Origin: Flagellimonas aequoris
GTDB lineage: Bacteria; Bacteroidota; Bacteroidia; Flavobacteriales; Flavobacteriaceae
Reading direction: 5' to 3'
Length of the DNA stretch: 64,000 nucleotides
Assembly: GCF_003584165.1 (NCBI RefSeq)
Contig: NZ_QXFJ01000018.1
Location: 1 to 64,000, forward strand
The position numbers were made by a program, and so were the translations under genes. Shown here piece by piece: positions 25,576 through 34,122 of the stretch. Numbering within the stretch: position 1 is the first letter of the stretch; every line of letters starts with the position of its first letter. The notes below the pieces were generated by a model. That model did no database searches. It saw only the letters and a program-made list of their open reading frames with translations, and was not told the DNA's origin.

Positions 25576-26611
25576 AAGGGAATTCTATAACAATCCACAT
25601 CGCAGGTACAACATCCTGACCGGGGAATGGGTTTTGGTTTCGCCACACCGAACCAAAAGACCATGGCAAGGTAAGCAGGAAGGGCATCCTGTCTTGGATA
25701 GGCCTTCTTACGATGCAAATTGCTACCTGTGTCCAGGTAATCAAAGGGCAAGTGGGAAGTCTAACCCAAAATATGAACAGGTTTTCAGTTTTGTAAATGA
25801 TTATTCTGCATTGCTCCAAGACACTCCAATTTCCACATATCAAAGCAGACTTTTAAAGGCCCAAGCTGAAAAAGGAATTTGCAAGGTGGTGTGCTTTTCG
25901 CCCGATCATTCATTGACCCTTCCTTTAATGGAAGTGCAGGATATTGAAAAGATTATAGAGGTCTGGCAGCAAGAGTACAATACACTTGGTAAAGAGGAAA
26001 ACATCAGCCATGTCCAAATCTTTGAAAATAAAGGGGACATTATGGGATGTAGCAATCCACATCCACATGGACAGATTTGGGCCCAAAGTTCCATTCCACA
26101 GGAAGTGGAAAAAAAGACGAGACAGCAACAGTTGTATTGGGAACAAAATCAAAAGAGTCTTTTGGCAGACTATCTGGAACAGGAATTGGAATCAGGTGAG
26201 CGTATCATTTTGGAAAATGAACATTTTGTAGCCTTGGTACCATATTGGGCCGTATGGCCCTATGAGGTAATGATCGTTCCCAAAAAGCACCGGAGAGATA
26301 TCTTGGAAATGGATAATCCGGAAAAGAAGGGATTCGCCGAGATGATCAAAAAAGTGACGGTTCGGTACGATAACCTGTTTGAAACAACTTTTCCATATTC
26401 ATCTGGGATACACCAACGGCCCACGGATGGCAGGGAACACCGCGAGTGGCACTTTCACATGTCGTTCTACCCACCATTGCTACGTTCTGCAACCGTAAAG
26501 AAATTTATGGTTGGGTATGAAATGTTTGGCAATCCGCAACGGGATATCACGGCGGAATATGCTGCGGATATTTTAAGAAACCTGCCTGACCGACATTACA
26601 GCGTAAAATGA
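25568..26611 (+). CDS. galT: Galactose-1-phosphate uridylyltransferase
   Basis: GalT moves UMP from UDP-glucose to galactose 1-phosphate. The start at 25568, MDKREFYNNPHRRYNILTGE, matches the family N-terminus and overlaps galK by 8 bases; longer in-frame versions run into galK and are rejected. Key features are the zinc ligands CYLCPGN, the active-site HPHGQIWA (His-Pro-His with the uridylylated His) after ENKGDIMGCSNP, and the second zinc site near HREWHFHMSFYPP. The 347-aa length is normal. The UDP-galactose 4-epimerase needed to complete the Leloir pathway is not in the window. Confidence 0.95.
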   Translation: MDKREFYNNPHRRYNILTGEWVLVSPHRTKRPWQGKQEGHPVLDRPSYDANCYLCPGNQRASGKSNPKYEQVFSFVNDYSALLQDTPISTYQSRLLKAQAEKGICKVVCFSPDHSLTLPLMEVQDIEKIIEVWQQEYNTLGKEENISHVQIFENKGDIMGCSNPHPHGQIWAQSSIPQEVEKKTRQQQLYWEQNQKSLLADYLEQELESGERIILENEHFVALVPYWAVWPYEVMIVPKKHRRDILEMDNPEKKGFAEMIKKVTVRYDNLFETTFPYSSGIHQRPTDGREHREWHFHMSFYPPLLRSATVKKFMVGYEMFGNPQRDITAEYAADILRNLPDRHYSVK

Positions 26612-26640
26612 TGCCATTTGAAGTTAAAATGGATGGCATC
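26610..26640 (+). terminator. Hairpin at the galT stop codon
   Basis: GATGCCAT (26610-26617) pairs with ATGGCATC (26633-26640) around a 15-nt loop. It has no T run; it may be a weak terminator or mRNA 3' end stabiliser of the gal operon. Confidence 0.35.
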
Positions 26641-26762
26641 TAGGTAATAAATGAAGGTTAGCATAGAACAACAGCTATAAGATGGTCATTCTATTCTGTT
26701 TCCTTCTAGGTTGATGTAATAACAATTTGGTGCTATCTCCTAAATCTTTAACACACAATAAC

Positions 26763-26770
26763 TAACTTTG
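26763..26770 (+). promoter_or_regulatory. Putative -7 box of trkH
   Basis: TAACTTTG is a perfect TAnnTTTG box, 28 bases before the trkH start codon. No -33 TTTG is correctly spaced, so the call rests on the -7 box and position. Confidence 0.4.
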
Positions 26771-26797
26771 CCACTGCTAAACGTATCCTAGTATTCT

Positions 26798-28585
26798 ATG
26801 GCTCTTATCAATTGGGGAAAGGACCATCCCGATTATCTGAAGTATTCCAAACATCTTTTTCAGATTGCATTCTATGCCAGTATCCTTGGACTGCTTTTGT
26901 TCATAGTTGACTTCGGCTTTGATAAGTCCCAAGAAATCCAACTTTGGTACAACACTTATTATTTTGTGGTCATTGGACTGGGTATTCTGGTAACGGGATT
27001 GCGCTATTTGGAGCATGATAAAGAGATGAAACGCTCCGTCCTTATTTTTGATGTGGCCAGTATATTTGTGACCTTGGTCATTCTTTATGCCCATTTCTTG
27101 GGAGAGGAGGCCCACAGGCATATTTCTTTTCTGTACAATGACAATTGGGTAAAGTTTGCCATTATTCTAACCTTCATCAGGGAGTTTTCGGAACAGAACA
27201 TCAGCTACAAAAGAACCTTGCTCAATCCGGCACAATTGTTTATAGCCAGTTTCTTTGCCATCATATTGTTGGGTGCGGTCCTTTTGATGCTTCCCAATGC
27301 TACCTATAACGGGCTTACTTTTCTGGATGCCCTGTTCACTTCCACCAGTGCGGTGTGCGTTACAGGGCTCATTGTGGTGGATACAGGCACTTATTTTACC
27401 ACCTTTGGCCAATCGATCATTCTCTTTCTTATTCAGGCCGGGGGGATAGGTATCCTTACCGTGGCCAGTTTTTTCAGCTATTTTTTTAAGGGAGGGGCAT
27501 CCTATGAGAACCAGTTGACGCTTAGTGATATGACAGGTTCCAGTAAGTTGGGGGAGGTATTTTCAACATTGAAACGGATTTTGGTCATCACCTTTTCCAT
27601 AGAATTGGTGGCCGCTATGTTGATTTACATAAGCTTGGACAAAGAGTTTTTCAGTACGTTTTTTGAGCGCACTTTCTTTTCCGTGTTTCATGCCGTATCC
27701 GCATTTTGTAACGCGGGCTTTTCCACGTTGCCCAACAGTTTGTTCGAATCGGGTATCCGGTACAACTATCCGTTCCAATGCATCATCATAGCTGCTTTTG
27801 TCTTGGGAGGGCTTGGTTTTCCCATTGTGGTCAACATCATCAAATACCTAAAATATTTTTTCTTGAGGAAGCTGTTCTATATCCGCGGGAAACAACAGAC
27901 CCATAAGCCATGGGTATTGACACTCAACAGCCGTATTACCTTATTGACCACAACCACGTTGACCATAGTGGGCACCGTGTTCTTTTATTTTAATGAATAT
28001 GACAACACGTTGGCTGAGCACAATGGCTTTGGGAAATGGGTGACTGCCCTATTCGGAGCGGCTACGCCCAGAACGGCAGGTTTCAATTCGGTGGATATGG
28101 GTGCACTTGATTTTTCCACGGTCATGATGATATTCCTTTTGATGTGGATCGGTGCTTCTCCTGCATCCACAGGAGGTGGTATCAAGACCAATACCTTTGC
28201 CATCGCTACGCTCAATTTTCTGAGTCTTGCCAAAGGCAAGGCCAAAATAGAGATCTTTAGAAGGGAAATATCCGAAATATCGGTTCGACGTGCTTTTGCG
28301 GTGATATCCCTATCCCTTTTGGTCATTGGGCTGGGCATTATTTTGATCTCTGTTTTTGACGGGGATAAAAAACTGTTGGACATCGCATTTGAGTGCTTTT
28401 CAGCCTATAGTACCGTCGGGTTGAGTTTGGGTATCACAGCCGATCTTAGTGCGGCCAGCAAATTTGTGATCATTGTGGTCATGTTTTTGGGCAGGGTGAG
28501 TATGCTGACCTTATTGATAGCAGTGTTCAAAAAAGTAAAAGAGAAGAATTATAAGTATCCGGTGGAAGAACTCACCATAAATTAA
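26798..28585 (+). CDS. trkH: TrkH/KtrB family potassium uptake channel subunit
   Basis: The 595-aa membrane protein transports K+ together with the cytosolic TrkA/KtrA regulator encoded 13 bp downstream. The TrkH core (about residue 145 on) has the four repeated membrane-pore-membrane units; the first selectivity loop is TSTSAVCVTGLIVVDTGT, and later loops include SAFCNAGFSTL, ATPRTAGFNSVDMG and FSAYSTVGLSLGIT, each with the conserved Gly. Before the core there are about four extra hydrophobic helices (residues 20-140), an N-terminal extension seen in several Bacteroidota TrkH proteins. It is likely regulated through nucleotide binding by TrkA. Confidence 0.93.
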   Translation: MALINWGKDHPDYLKYSKHLFQIAFYASILGLLLFIVDFGFDKSQEIQLWYNTYYFVVIGLGILVTGLRYLEHDKEMKRSVLIFDVASIFVTLVILYAHFLGEEAHRHISFLYNDNWVKFAIILTFIREFSEQNISYKRTLLNPAQLFIASFFAIILLGAVLLMLPNATYNGLTFLDALFTSTSAVCVTGLIVVDTGTYFTTFGQSIILFLIQAGGIGILTVASFFSYFFKGGASYENQLTLSDMTGSSKLGEVFSTLKRILVITFSIELVAAMLIYISLDKEFFSTFFERTFFSVFHAVSAFCNAGFSTLPNSLFESGIRYNYPFQCIIIAAFVLGGLGFPIVVNIIKYLKYFFLRKLFYIRGKQQTHKPWVLTLNSRITLLTTTTLTIVGTVFFYFNEYDNTLAEHNGFGKWVTALFGAATPRTAGFNSVDMGALDFSTVMMIFLLMWIGASPASTGGGIKTNTFAIATLNFLSLAKGKAKIEIFRREISEISVRRAFAVISLSLLVIGLGIILISVFDGDKKLLDIAFECFSAYSTVGLSLGITADLSAASKFVIIVVMFLGRVSMLTLLIAVFKKVKEKNYKYPVEELTIN

Positions 28586-28598
28586 AAATTGAAGTCTT

Positions 28599-29282
28599 AT
28601 GAAGTATATCGTTGTGGGATTGGGAAGTTTTGGCGCCTCATTGGCGGCTAAATTGACCGAGGCGGGGAATGAGGTGATAGGTATAGACACCAATATGGAT
28701 CGGGTAGATCACTACAAGGAGCATATATCCCATACCATTTGCATGGATGCCACGGACGAATTTACCGTTGCAGGATTGCCTTTGAAGGACACGGACATGG
28801 TGGTGGTGGCCATTGGGGAGGACAAAGGTGCCAGTGTCATGGCCACGGCTCTGTTCAAAAACCTTCAGGTAAAACGATTGATCAGTAGATCCATTGACCA
28901 ACTTCATGAAAAAGTGCTCCATGCCATTGGTGTGGACGAAATAGTACATCCAGAGGAAGAATCTGCCGAACGTTGGGCAAAGAAACTGTGTTTAAAAGGC
29001 GTGGTCGACTCTTTTGAGTTGAATGACGATTTCAGTATCGTTGAAGTAAGTGTTCCTGTAAAACTTCACGGAAAGACCATCAAGGACAGTAATATTCGCG
29101 AGCAGTACAATCTTTTGGTGTTGACGACCATTGCCAACACGCAGGAAAGGACCATAGTGGGCAAGGTGAAATTTGTTACCGAGGTCAAAGGTGTGGCCAA
29201 TCCCAACAGTGTACTCAATAAAGACGATCTTATCGTTGTTTATGGTGCCAATAAAGACATCAAAAAATTCCTAAAGGACTAA
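28599..29282 (+). CDS. trkA: TrkA/KtrA-type potassium channel regulatory subunit
   Basis: A 227-aa cytosolic protein with an RCK_N Rossmann domain (VVGLGSFGASLAAKL, Gly-x-Gly-x-x-Gly, then IGIDTN with the acidic ribose ligand) and an RCK_C domain from about residue 135 (SIVEVSVPVKLHGKTIKD to the end). It gates the TrkH channel in response to nucleotides such as ATP/ADP or NAD(H). It follows trkH after 13 bp, one operon. Its length corresponds to a single RCK unit, KtrA-like rather than the double-length E. coli TrkA. Confidence 0.93.
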   Translation: MKYIVVGLGSFGASLAAKLTEAGNEVIGIDTNMDRVDHYKEHISHTICMDATDEFTVAGLPLKDTDMVVVAIGEDKGASVMATALFKNLQVKRLISRSIDQLHEKVLHAIGVDEIVHPEEESAERWAKKLCLKGVVDSFELNDDFSIVEVSVPVKLHGKTIKDSNIREQYNLLVLTTIANTQERTIVGKVKFVTEVKGVANPNSVLNKDDLIVVYGANKDIKKFLKD

Positions 29283-29309
29283 ATCTTTAGGTTTAGCATT
29301 GAACCACTT

Positions 29310-30362
29310 TTACTTTTTAGAGGTTGAAATTAATTGAGGTGCTACCCCATCAAAAGTCATGATGATGTTTTTGATGGTGCCATCCGCATTGAATTCCATT
29401 TTGTCGATACACACCACACGGTGGTCCCTGTCCAAATTAGGGATGGGTCTTCGGTGATAGATCATGTACCAATCATCGGTTCCTGGAACTTGGATAACGG
29501 AATTGTGCCCGGCTCCGGTGGCAATGGAACGATCGGCCTCCAAAATGGTGCCAATCCGTTTGAATGGGCCCCTCGGACTATTTCCCATGGCATAGGCCAC
29601 CTTGTAGGTATCGTTGGTCCAACCTCCTTCGGACCACATCAAATAATAGGTATTGTTCCTTAAAAACATCAAAGGACCTTCCACATATCCTTCGGGGGTG
29701 ATTTCTTTAAAAATTTCACCATCTTCAAAAGGGATAAACCCTGTAAAATCATCATTTAAAATACCCATATTGCAATGGCTCCATCCTCCGTAAAAGAAGT
29801 AATGGGTGCCATCCACATCCTTAAATACAAATTGGTCAATGGGTTGGGCATCATTATAAAAATCGGAGACTAGAGGTTTTTCCAAATAATCCCTGAATGG
29901 GCCACTAGGTGATTCTGCAACCGCTATCCCAATACCCCCATAATGGTTGATGTCGTTTTCGGTATCCCACATAGGTCCGCCAGGCCGTTGCACATCGTTG
30001 GCAGAAAAGAAAAGAAAATACTTTCCATCTTTTTCTATGGCTGCTGGGGCCCAAATGGCCTGCTTTGCCCATTTAACAATGCTCGTATCCAAAACGCGGG
30101 AATGTTTTTCCCAATTAACCAGATCTTTGGATGAAAACGCATCCAAAAATACTTGGTCCGTATACTTGGCCGAAAAAGTAGGATAGATCCAATATTCTTT
30201 CCCAAAAACCACGCCCTCTGGATCGGCATACCAACCTTCAAAAATAGGGTTGCCGGAAGTTTGTGCCATTGCGGTGTTCTGAAAAGATTTACAGCCCATC
30301 GTTAATATCAACGAGATGGATAGGATAAAAGCTATTGGTCGAACTTTTAGGTTTGAATTCAT
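29310..30362 (-). CDS. GH43 family glycosidase, lipoprotein
   Basis: The 350-aa protein has a lipoprotein signal (IAFILSISLILTMGCK, Cys24). It is a five-bladed propeller enzyme: the general base is Asp47 in GWYADPEG, the pKa-modulating Asp176 is in AQPIDQF, and the acid Glu228 is in EGYVEGPLMF. TGAGHNSVI and WYMIYHRR are late GH43 motifs. Family members act on arabinofuranosides, xylosides or galactosides; the subfamily cannot be assigned by eye, though galactosidase activity would fit the gal operon. It is transcribed convergent to trkA, and its 5' end is 29 bp from the DUF3052 gene stop, so the two minus-strand genes are probably one transcript. Confidence 0.88.
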   Translation of the reverse strand: MNSNLKVRPIAFILSISLILTMGCKSFQNTAMAQTSGNPIFEGWYADPEGVVFGKEYWIYPTFSAKYTDQVFLDAFSSKDLVNWEKHSRVLDTSIVKWAKQAIWAPAAIEKDGKYFLFFSANDVQRPGGPMWDTENDINHYGGIGIAVAESPSGPFRDYLEKPLVSDFYNDAQPIDQFVFKDVDGTHYFFYGGWSHCNMGILNDDFTGFIPFEDGEIFKEITPEGYVEGPLMFLRNNTYYLMWSEGGWTNDTYKVAYAMGNSPRGPFKRIGTILEADRSIATGAGHNSVIQVPGTDDWYMIYHRRPIPNLDRDHRVVCIDKMEFNADGTIKNIIMTFDGVAPQLISTSKK

Positions 30363-30391
30363 TTTGAAGAATTAGTTTGCAATTTAAAAAT

Positions 30392-30802
30392 TCATTTTCT
30401 GTCTTTGACCGGGATAACGAACTTGAGCCCTGACCAAACCTCGCTCACCGCACAGACTTTGATGTCGACCAATCCATGGTTTAACCCCATTTCACGGACC
30501 ACATTGCCATCCAGATCGGTTTCTACTTTGGATGATTTTTTTGGCCATGAGACCCATATGGATCCCTGTTGCTCAATTTCATCCCGCAGTTGCTCAATAT
30601 CTTTTTCAAGTTGATTCCTACTGTCCGAAAAGTAATGGATGAGGTCCTTTTTTATGTTAGGATCGTCAATCCATTCCAAGTCATCCGGCAGGTCCGAAAA
30701 TAATTCAAAATATCCGTTCGGTGCGTGGATCACAGAAATTTTGTAGCCAGGTTTAATGCCCAGCTTTTTTGCCAATGGAGTACCTGAATAGCCTGCGGTC
30801 AT
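30392..30802 (-). CDS. DUF3052 family protein
   Basis: The 136-aa soluble protein begins TAGYSGTPLAKKLGIKPGYK, the DUF3052 signature, and ends with VDIKVCAVSEVWSGLKFV. The family is widespread and of unknown function; the SGTPLAKKLG part looks like a beta-barrel or AbrB-like fold. It lies between GH43 and the divergent molybdenum-cofactor operon; nothing connects it clearly with either. Confidence 0.8.
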   Translation of the reverse strand: MTAGYSGTPLAKKLGIKPGYKISVIHAPNGYFELFSDLPDDLEWIDDPNIKKDLIHYFSDSRNQLEKDIEQLRDEIEQQGSIWVSWPKKSSKVETDLDGNVVREMGLNHGLVDIKVCAVSEVWSGLKFVIPVKDRK

Positions 30803-30854
30803 TTTTCTTTTGATTTTAGAATTTTGATTGACAATGGTTTGTGATTGGAAGTTA

Positions 30855-30862
30855 CAAAGTTA
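30855..30862 (-). promoter_or_regulatory. Putative -7 box of the DUF3052 gene
   Basis: On the minus strand the sequence is TAACTTTG, a perfect TAnnTTTG. It would start a transcript about 47 bases before the DUF3052 start codon. Confidence 0.4.
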
Positions 30863-30955
30863 ATCGTCACGGAAAAAGTGGCTTTTTTTGTTTGGATTTC
30901 ATCAAAAATGGTTTGAAAAATGTATGAAAGGGTCCTGAAATCTTATTAAATTGCA

Positions 30956-30975
30956 ATATGTACACGTGTACATAT
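30956..30975 (+). promoter_or_regulatory. Perfect 20-bp palindrome at the head of the molybdenum-cofactor operon
   Basis: ATATGTACACGTGTACATAT is a perfect inverted repeat with no spacer, ending 9 bases before the ATG at 30985. Symmetry, length and position suggest a repressor operator. A ModE-type DNA-binding protein is encoded at the far end of the same operon and is one candidate. Confidence 0.55.
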
Positions 30976-30984
30976 CGAAAAACA

Positions 30985-32139
30985 ATGGCGGCAAACAATA
31001 GAATATATTTGGATTTCAATGCAACCACACCGGTAGACCAGAAAGTGTTGGATGCCATGTTGCCCTATTTTTCAGAACACTTTGGAAATGCCACAAGCGA
31101 CCATTCCTATGGATGGTATGCCGATGATGCCTTGGAAAAGGCCCGTAGGCAAATTTCGAGTTCGTTGGGTTGCCGGGCCAATGAGATCTTGTTCACTTCA
31201 GGGGCCACGGAAGCTGCCAATTTGGGCTTGATGGGATTCTGTAAAGCAAATCAGCATAAGGGAAATCATATTATCACCTGTAAAACGGAGCACAAAGCTA
31301 TTTTGGAAACTCTAGGTGCATTGGAAAACCAAGGTTTTCAAGTGACCTATTTGGATGTGGACGCTCAAGGGAGTATTGATTTGGATCAGTTTCAAAAAGC
31401 TTTGTTGTCATCGACTATTTTGGTGTGTCTCATGTTGGCAAACAATGAAACAGGTGTCATCCATCCCATTAAATTAATTACTGAAATTGCCCAAGAACAT
31501 GGTGTTGCGGTGATGTCTGACATTACCCAGGCCGTTGGGAAAATACCGGTCGACCTGAAAGATCTGAACATTGATTTGACCATTTTCTCCTCACATAAAG
31601 TTTACGGCCCGAAGGGAATAGGTGCTTTGTACCTGAACAAAAAGAATCAGGTGAAATTGGAAAAGCATCTGTTTGGAGGTAGTCAAGAACAAGGTCTTCG
31701 CCCTGGTACGCTCAATGTACCGGCGATTGTGGGGTTTGGGGAAGCCTGTGAGATTATCACCTCCAAAATAGAGGAAGAAAGCAACCGGTTGTTGCAGTTG
31801 AGAAATCATTTGGAACAAAGGCTTCTTCAGGTGGAAGGAGTCAAAATCAATGGTAAAGATGTACCACGATTGAGCAACACCACCAATGTTTCGTTTTCAG
31901 GGATAGAGGGTTCCAAATTGCTATTGCATTTGAAAAGGCTGGCTGTTTCCAGAGGTTCAGCTTGCACTGCGAATCTGGTCAGTCCGTCCCATGTGCTGAT
32001 GGCGATGGGGCATGATGAACAAACCGCTTTGGCCAGTCTACGAATTAGTACAGGAAAACATACCACGGTAGCGGATATGGATTTGGCTTTTGAAGAAATA
32101 GACAAGGTGGTCAACCAATTTAAAACCGTTTCTGTATGA
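30985..32139 (+). CDS. Cysteine desulfurase-like class V aminotransferase (NifS family)
   Basis: This PLP enzyme takes sulfur from cysteine. The first ATG in the frame, 30958, lies inside the 20-bp palindrome; the ATG at 30985 gives MAANNRIYLDFNATTPVDQK and the normal NifS N-terminus. FTSGATEAANLGL is the PLP phosphate loop, SSHKVYGPKGIGAL holds the PLP Lys, and SRGSACTAN holds the sulfur-accepting Cys, so it should be active. It overlaps xdhC by 4 bases (ATGA). In Rhodobacter a NifS-like protein (NifS4) works with XdhC to add the sulfido ligand of xanthine dehydrogenase cofactor; the context here fits that role, better than Fe-S cluster assembly. Confidence 0.9.
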   Translation: MAANNRIYLDFNATTPVDQKVLDAMLPYFSEHFGNATSDHSYGWYADDALEKARRQISSSLGCRANEILFTSGATEAANLGLMGFCKANQHKGNHIITCKTEHKAILETLGALENQGFQVTYLDVDAQGSIDLDQFQKALLSSTILVCLMLANNETGVIHPIKLITEIAQEHGVAVMSDITQAVGKIPVDLKDLNIDLTIFSSHKVYGPKGIGALYLNKKNQVKLEKHLFGGSQEQGLRPGTLNVPAIVGFGEACEIITSKIEEESNRLLQLRNHLEQRLLQVEGVKINGKDVPRLSNTTNVSFSGIEGSKLLLHLKRLAVSRGSACTANLVSPSHVLMAMGHDEQTALASLRISTGKHTTVADMDLAFEEIDKVVNQFKTVSV

Positions 32140-33290
32140 GAGAGTTGGATGCCATCATAGCAAAATATGAAGAGTTGAAAGCCCAAAACATCGGTTGTGT
32201 TTTGGCCACTGTGGTTCATGTCGAAGGATCATCTTATCGAAGGGCAGGCGCACGAATGCTGGTGGATGAATTCGGAAATATAACCGGTGCCATCAGCGGT
32301 GGTTGTTTGGAAGGTGATGCCCTCAGAAAGGCTCTGTATGCTTTGGAAATTCTGGAAAACAGGCTGGTCACATATGATACCAGTGATGAAGATGATGCTG
32401 TCGTAGGCGCGCAGTTGGGCTGTAACGGAATCATTCAGGTGTTATTCGAGCCATTGGATTTTACATCTGGTGAAAATGCTTGTGAAATTTTAAGAAAAGC
32501 TTCCAAAATGGAAGAACCTGTGGCGCTCACCATTGGTTTCAATCTGGACGACCGAAATAATCAACCTGGTACCAAAATGATGGTCGCTTCATTCGAAGTG
32601 ATGGCTTCCAAAAGTTTGAATGAAAGAATTTTGGAGGTTCTGTTGAAGGAAAGTAAAAGGGTCTTGGAGGAAAATGAGTCGAGTTTTGTGGCTTTGGAAT
32701 CGAACGGAAGCCAGTTACAAGCTTTTGTACAGGTACTGCAACCACCTGTTAAACTGATTTTGGTTGGTGCTGGTAACGATGCGCAGCTCTTGGCCCAACA
32801 GGCCGAACTTTTGGGATGGAAGGTTTTCGTTACCGATGGACGCCCAACACATGCCAATAAGGAACGTTTTGCGGGTTCCTGCCAAGTGATGGTATCCAAG
32901 CCGGAAGAGACGCTCAAAAATATAAATATTGATGCACGGACCTGTTTTGTGCTGATGAGCCATAATTATAATTATGATCTAGCGGTATTGGAACTTTTAT
33001 TGGACCAGCCACAACTTTTTTACATTGGCATTTTGGGACCATTGAAAAAATACAACCGAATGTTAGATGATCTGGAGCAGAAGGGGCTGCAGATTTCACA
33101 ACAGGATTTGGCCAAGATCCATGCCCCAGTGGGCTTGGAAATTGGAGCGGAAACTCCCGCAGAGATCGGACTTTCCATTTTGGCGGAAATACAAAGCGTT
33201 TTGAAAGGAAAACAAGCACGCCCTTTAAAACATAGATCGACTCCCATCCATGACAAGGAAGGGACCGAGTTTCAAAAAATACATATTTGA
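32136..33290 (+). CDS. xdhC: XdhC/CoxI family molybdenum cofactor insertion/maturation protein
   Basis: The 384-aa protein has an N-terminal XdhC domain (LATVVHVEGSSYRRAGARML, with AISGGCLEGDALRKAL) and a C-terminal Rossmann-like domain (LILVGAGNDAQLLAQQAELLG, then HAPVGLEIGAETPAEIGLSI). XdhC binds molybdenum cofactor, presents it for sulfuration and inserts it into xanthine dehydrogenase-family enzymes. It overlaps the upstream desulfurase gene by 4 bases and the downstream mocA-like gene by 4, showing translational coupling. Confidence 0.94.
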   Translation: MRELDAIIAKYEELKAQNIGCVLATVVHVEGSSYRRAGARMLVDEFGNITGAISGGCLEGDALRKALYALEILENRLVTYDTSDEDDAVVGAQLGCNGIIQVLFEPLDFTSGENACEILRKASKMEEPVALTIGFNLDDRNNQPGTKMMVASFEVMASKSLNERILEVLLKESKRVLEENESSFVALESNGSQLQAFVQVLQPPVKLILVGAGNDAQLLAQQAELLGWKVFVTDGRPTHANKERFAGSCQVMVSKPEETLKNINIDARTCFVLMSHNYNYDLAVLELLLDQPQLFYIGILGPLKKYNRMLDDLEQKGLQISQQDLAKIHAPVGLEIGAETPAEIGLSILAEIQSVLKGKQARPLKHRSTPIHDKEGTEFQKIHI

Positions 33291-33886
33291 GTAAAACAGC
33301 AAAAATAGGAGTAGTCATTTTGGCGGCTGGTGGATCAAGCCGATTGGGTAGACCCAAACAATTAGTAAAGTTCAAAGGAAAACCACTTTTACAGCACACC
33401 ATTGATTTGGTTGAAAAGTTGGATTTCAAAAAGAAAATTTTGGTTTTGGGATCTAATGAGGATTTGATTTTAGACGAAGTGGATATCAAGAATTTTGAAG
33501 TGGTACAAAATCCTGAATGGGAAAAGGGCATGGCAGGTAGCATAAAAATAGGGTTACAGGAATTGACTCGAGATACAGAAATGGAACACATCCTTCTATT
33601 GCTTTCCGATCAGCCCTTATTGACTACGGAATACATACAAAGATTGAGCATGGCGCATGTGTATCAAAAACCAATGGCAACGTATTCCAAATATGGTTCT
33701 GACCTAGGTGTTCCAGCCATTTTTTCCAAATCGGCTTTTCCGTTTTTGGAAAATTTAAAAGGGGACCAAGGCGCTAAAAAATTGACCATGAATGCAGATT
33801 TCGTTTATAGGACGATAGAATTTGAACAAGGTGGTTTTGATATCGATACGGAAGCGGATATTGAAAAATTGAAAGGATTGGAATAA
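33287..33886 (+). CDS. mocA: MocA-like molybdenum cofactor cytidylyltransferase
   Basis: The start codon is TTG at 33287, overlapping the xdhC stop; no ATG is available before the first motif. ILAAGGSSRLGRPKQLVKFK is the nucleotidyltransferase loop. The LAAG form is usual in MocA (CTP), while MobA (GTP) has LAGG. SDQPLLTTEYIQ contains the metal-binding Asp. MocA makes the cytosine dinucleotide cofactor used by xanthine dehydrogenase-type enzymes, matching its neighbour xdhC. The CTP preference is inferred from the motif. Confidence 0.85.
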   Translation: MSKTAKIGVVILAAGGSSRLGRPKQLVKFKGKPLLQHTIDLVEKLDFKKKILVLGSNEDLILDEVDIKNFEVVQNPEWEKGMAGSIKIGLQELTRDTEMEHILLLLSDQPLLTTEYIQRLSMAHVYQKPMATYSKYGSDLGVPAIFSKSAFPFLENLKGDQGAKKLTMNADFVYRTIEFEQGGFDIDTEADIEKLKGLE

Positions 33887-34122
33887 TGAAAGTCACCGTA
33901 AAATATTTTGGTCTGGTTGCCGAAGCAAAAGGCACAAATGAGGAGGTCTTGAATTTGACAGCACCCACTACGGCCTTTGAATTGAAACAGAAATGTTTGA
34001 GCCCACTTGCAATTGTGGACCAAGATTCCGTGCAAGTGGCCGTGAACCAAAATTTGGATGAGAACATCATTTTAAAAGAAGGGGATGAGGTGGCCTTATT
34101 GCCACCCTTCGCAGGCGGATGA
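33886..34122 (+). CDS. moaD: Molybdopterin synthase small subunit (sulfur carrier)
   Basis: The 78-aa ubiquitin-like protein ends LLPPFAGG, the Gly-Gly tail that is adenylated by MoeB and thiocarboxylated. VKYFGLVAEAKGT at the start and NQN late are MoaD-typical. Its ATG shares one base with the upstream stop (TAATG) and its stop overlaps moeB by 4 bases. Confidence 0.93.
   Translation: MKVTVKYFGLVAEAKGTNEEVLNLTAPTTAFELKQKCLSPLAIVDQDSVQVAVNQNLDENIILKEGDEVALLPPFAGG

Noticed and set aside
30958..30984. ATG at 30958 as start of the desulfurase gene
   Set aside because: It lies inside the 20-bp palindrome and would add nine residues in front of the conserved NifS N-terminus.
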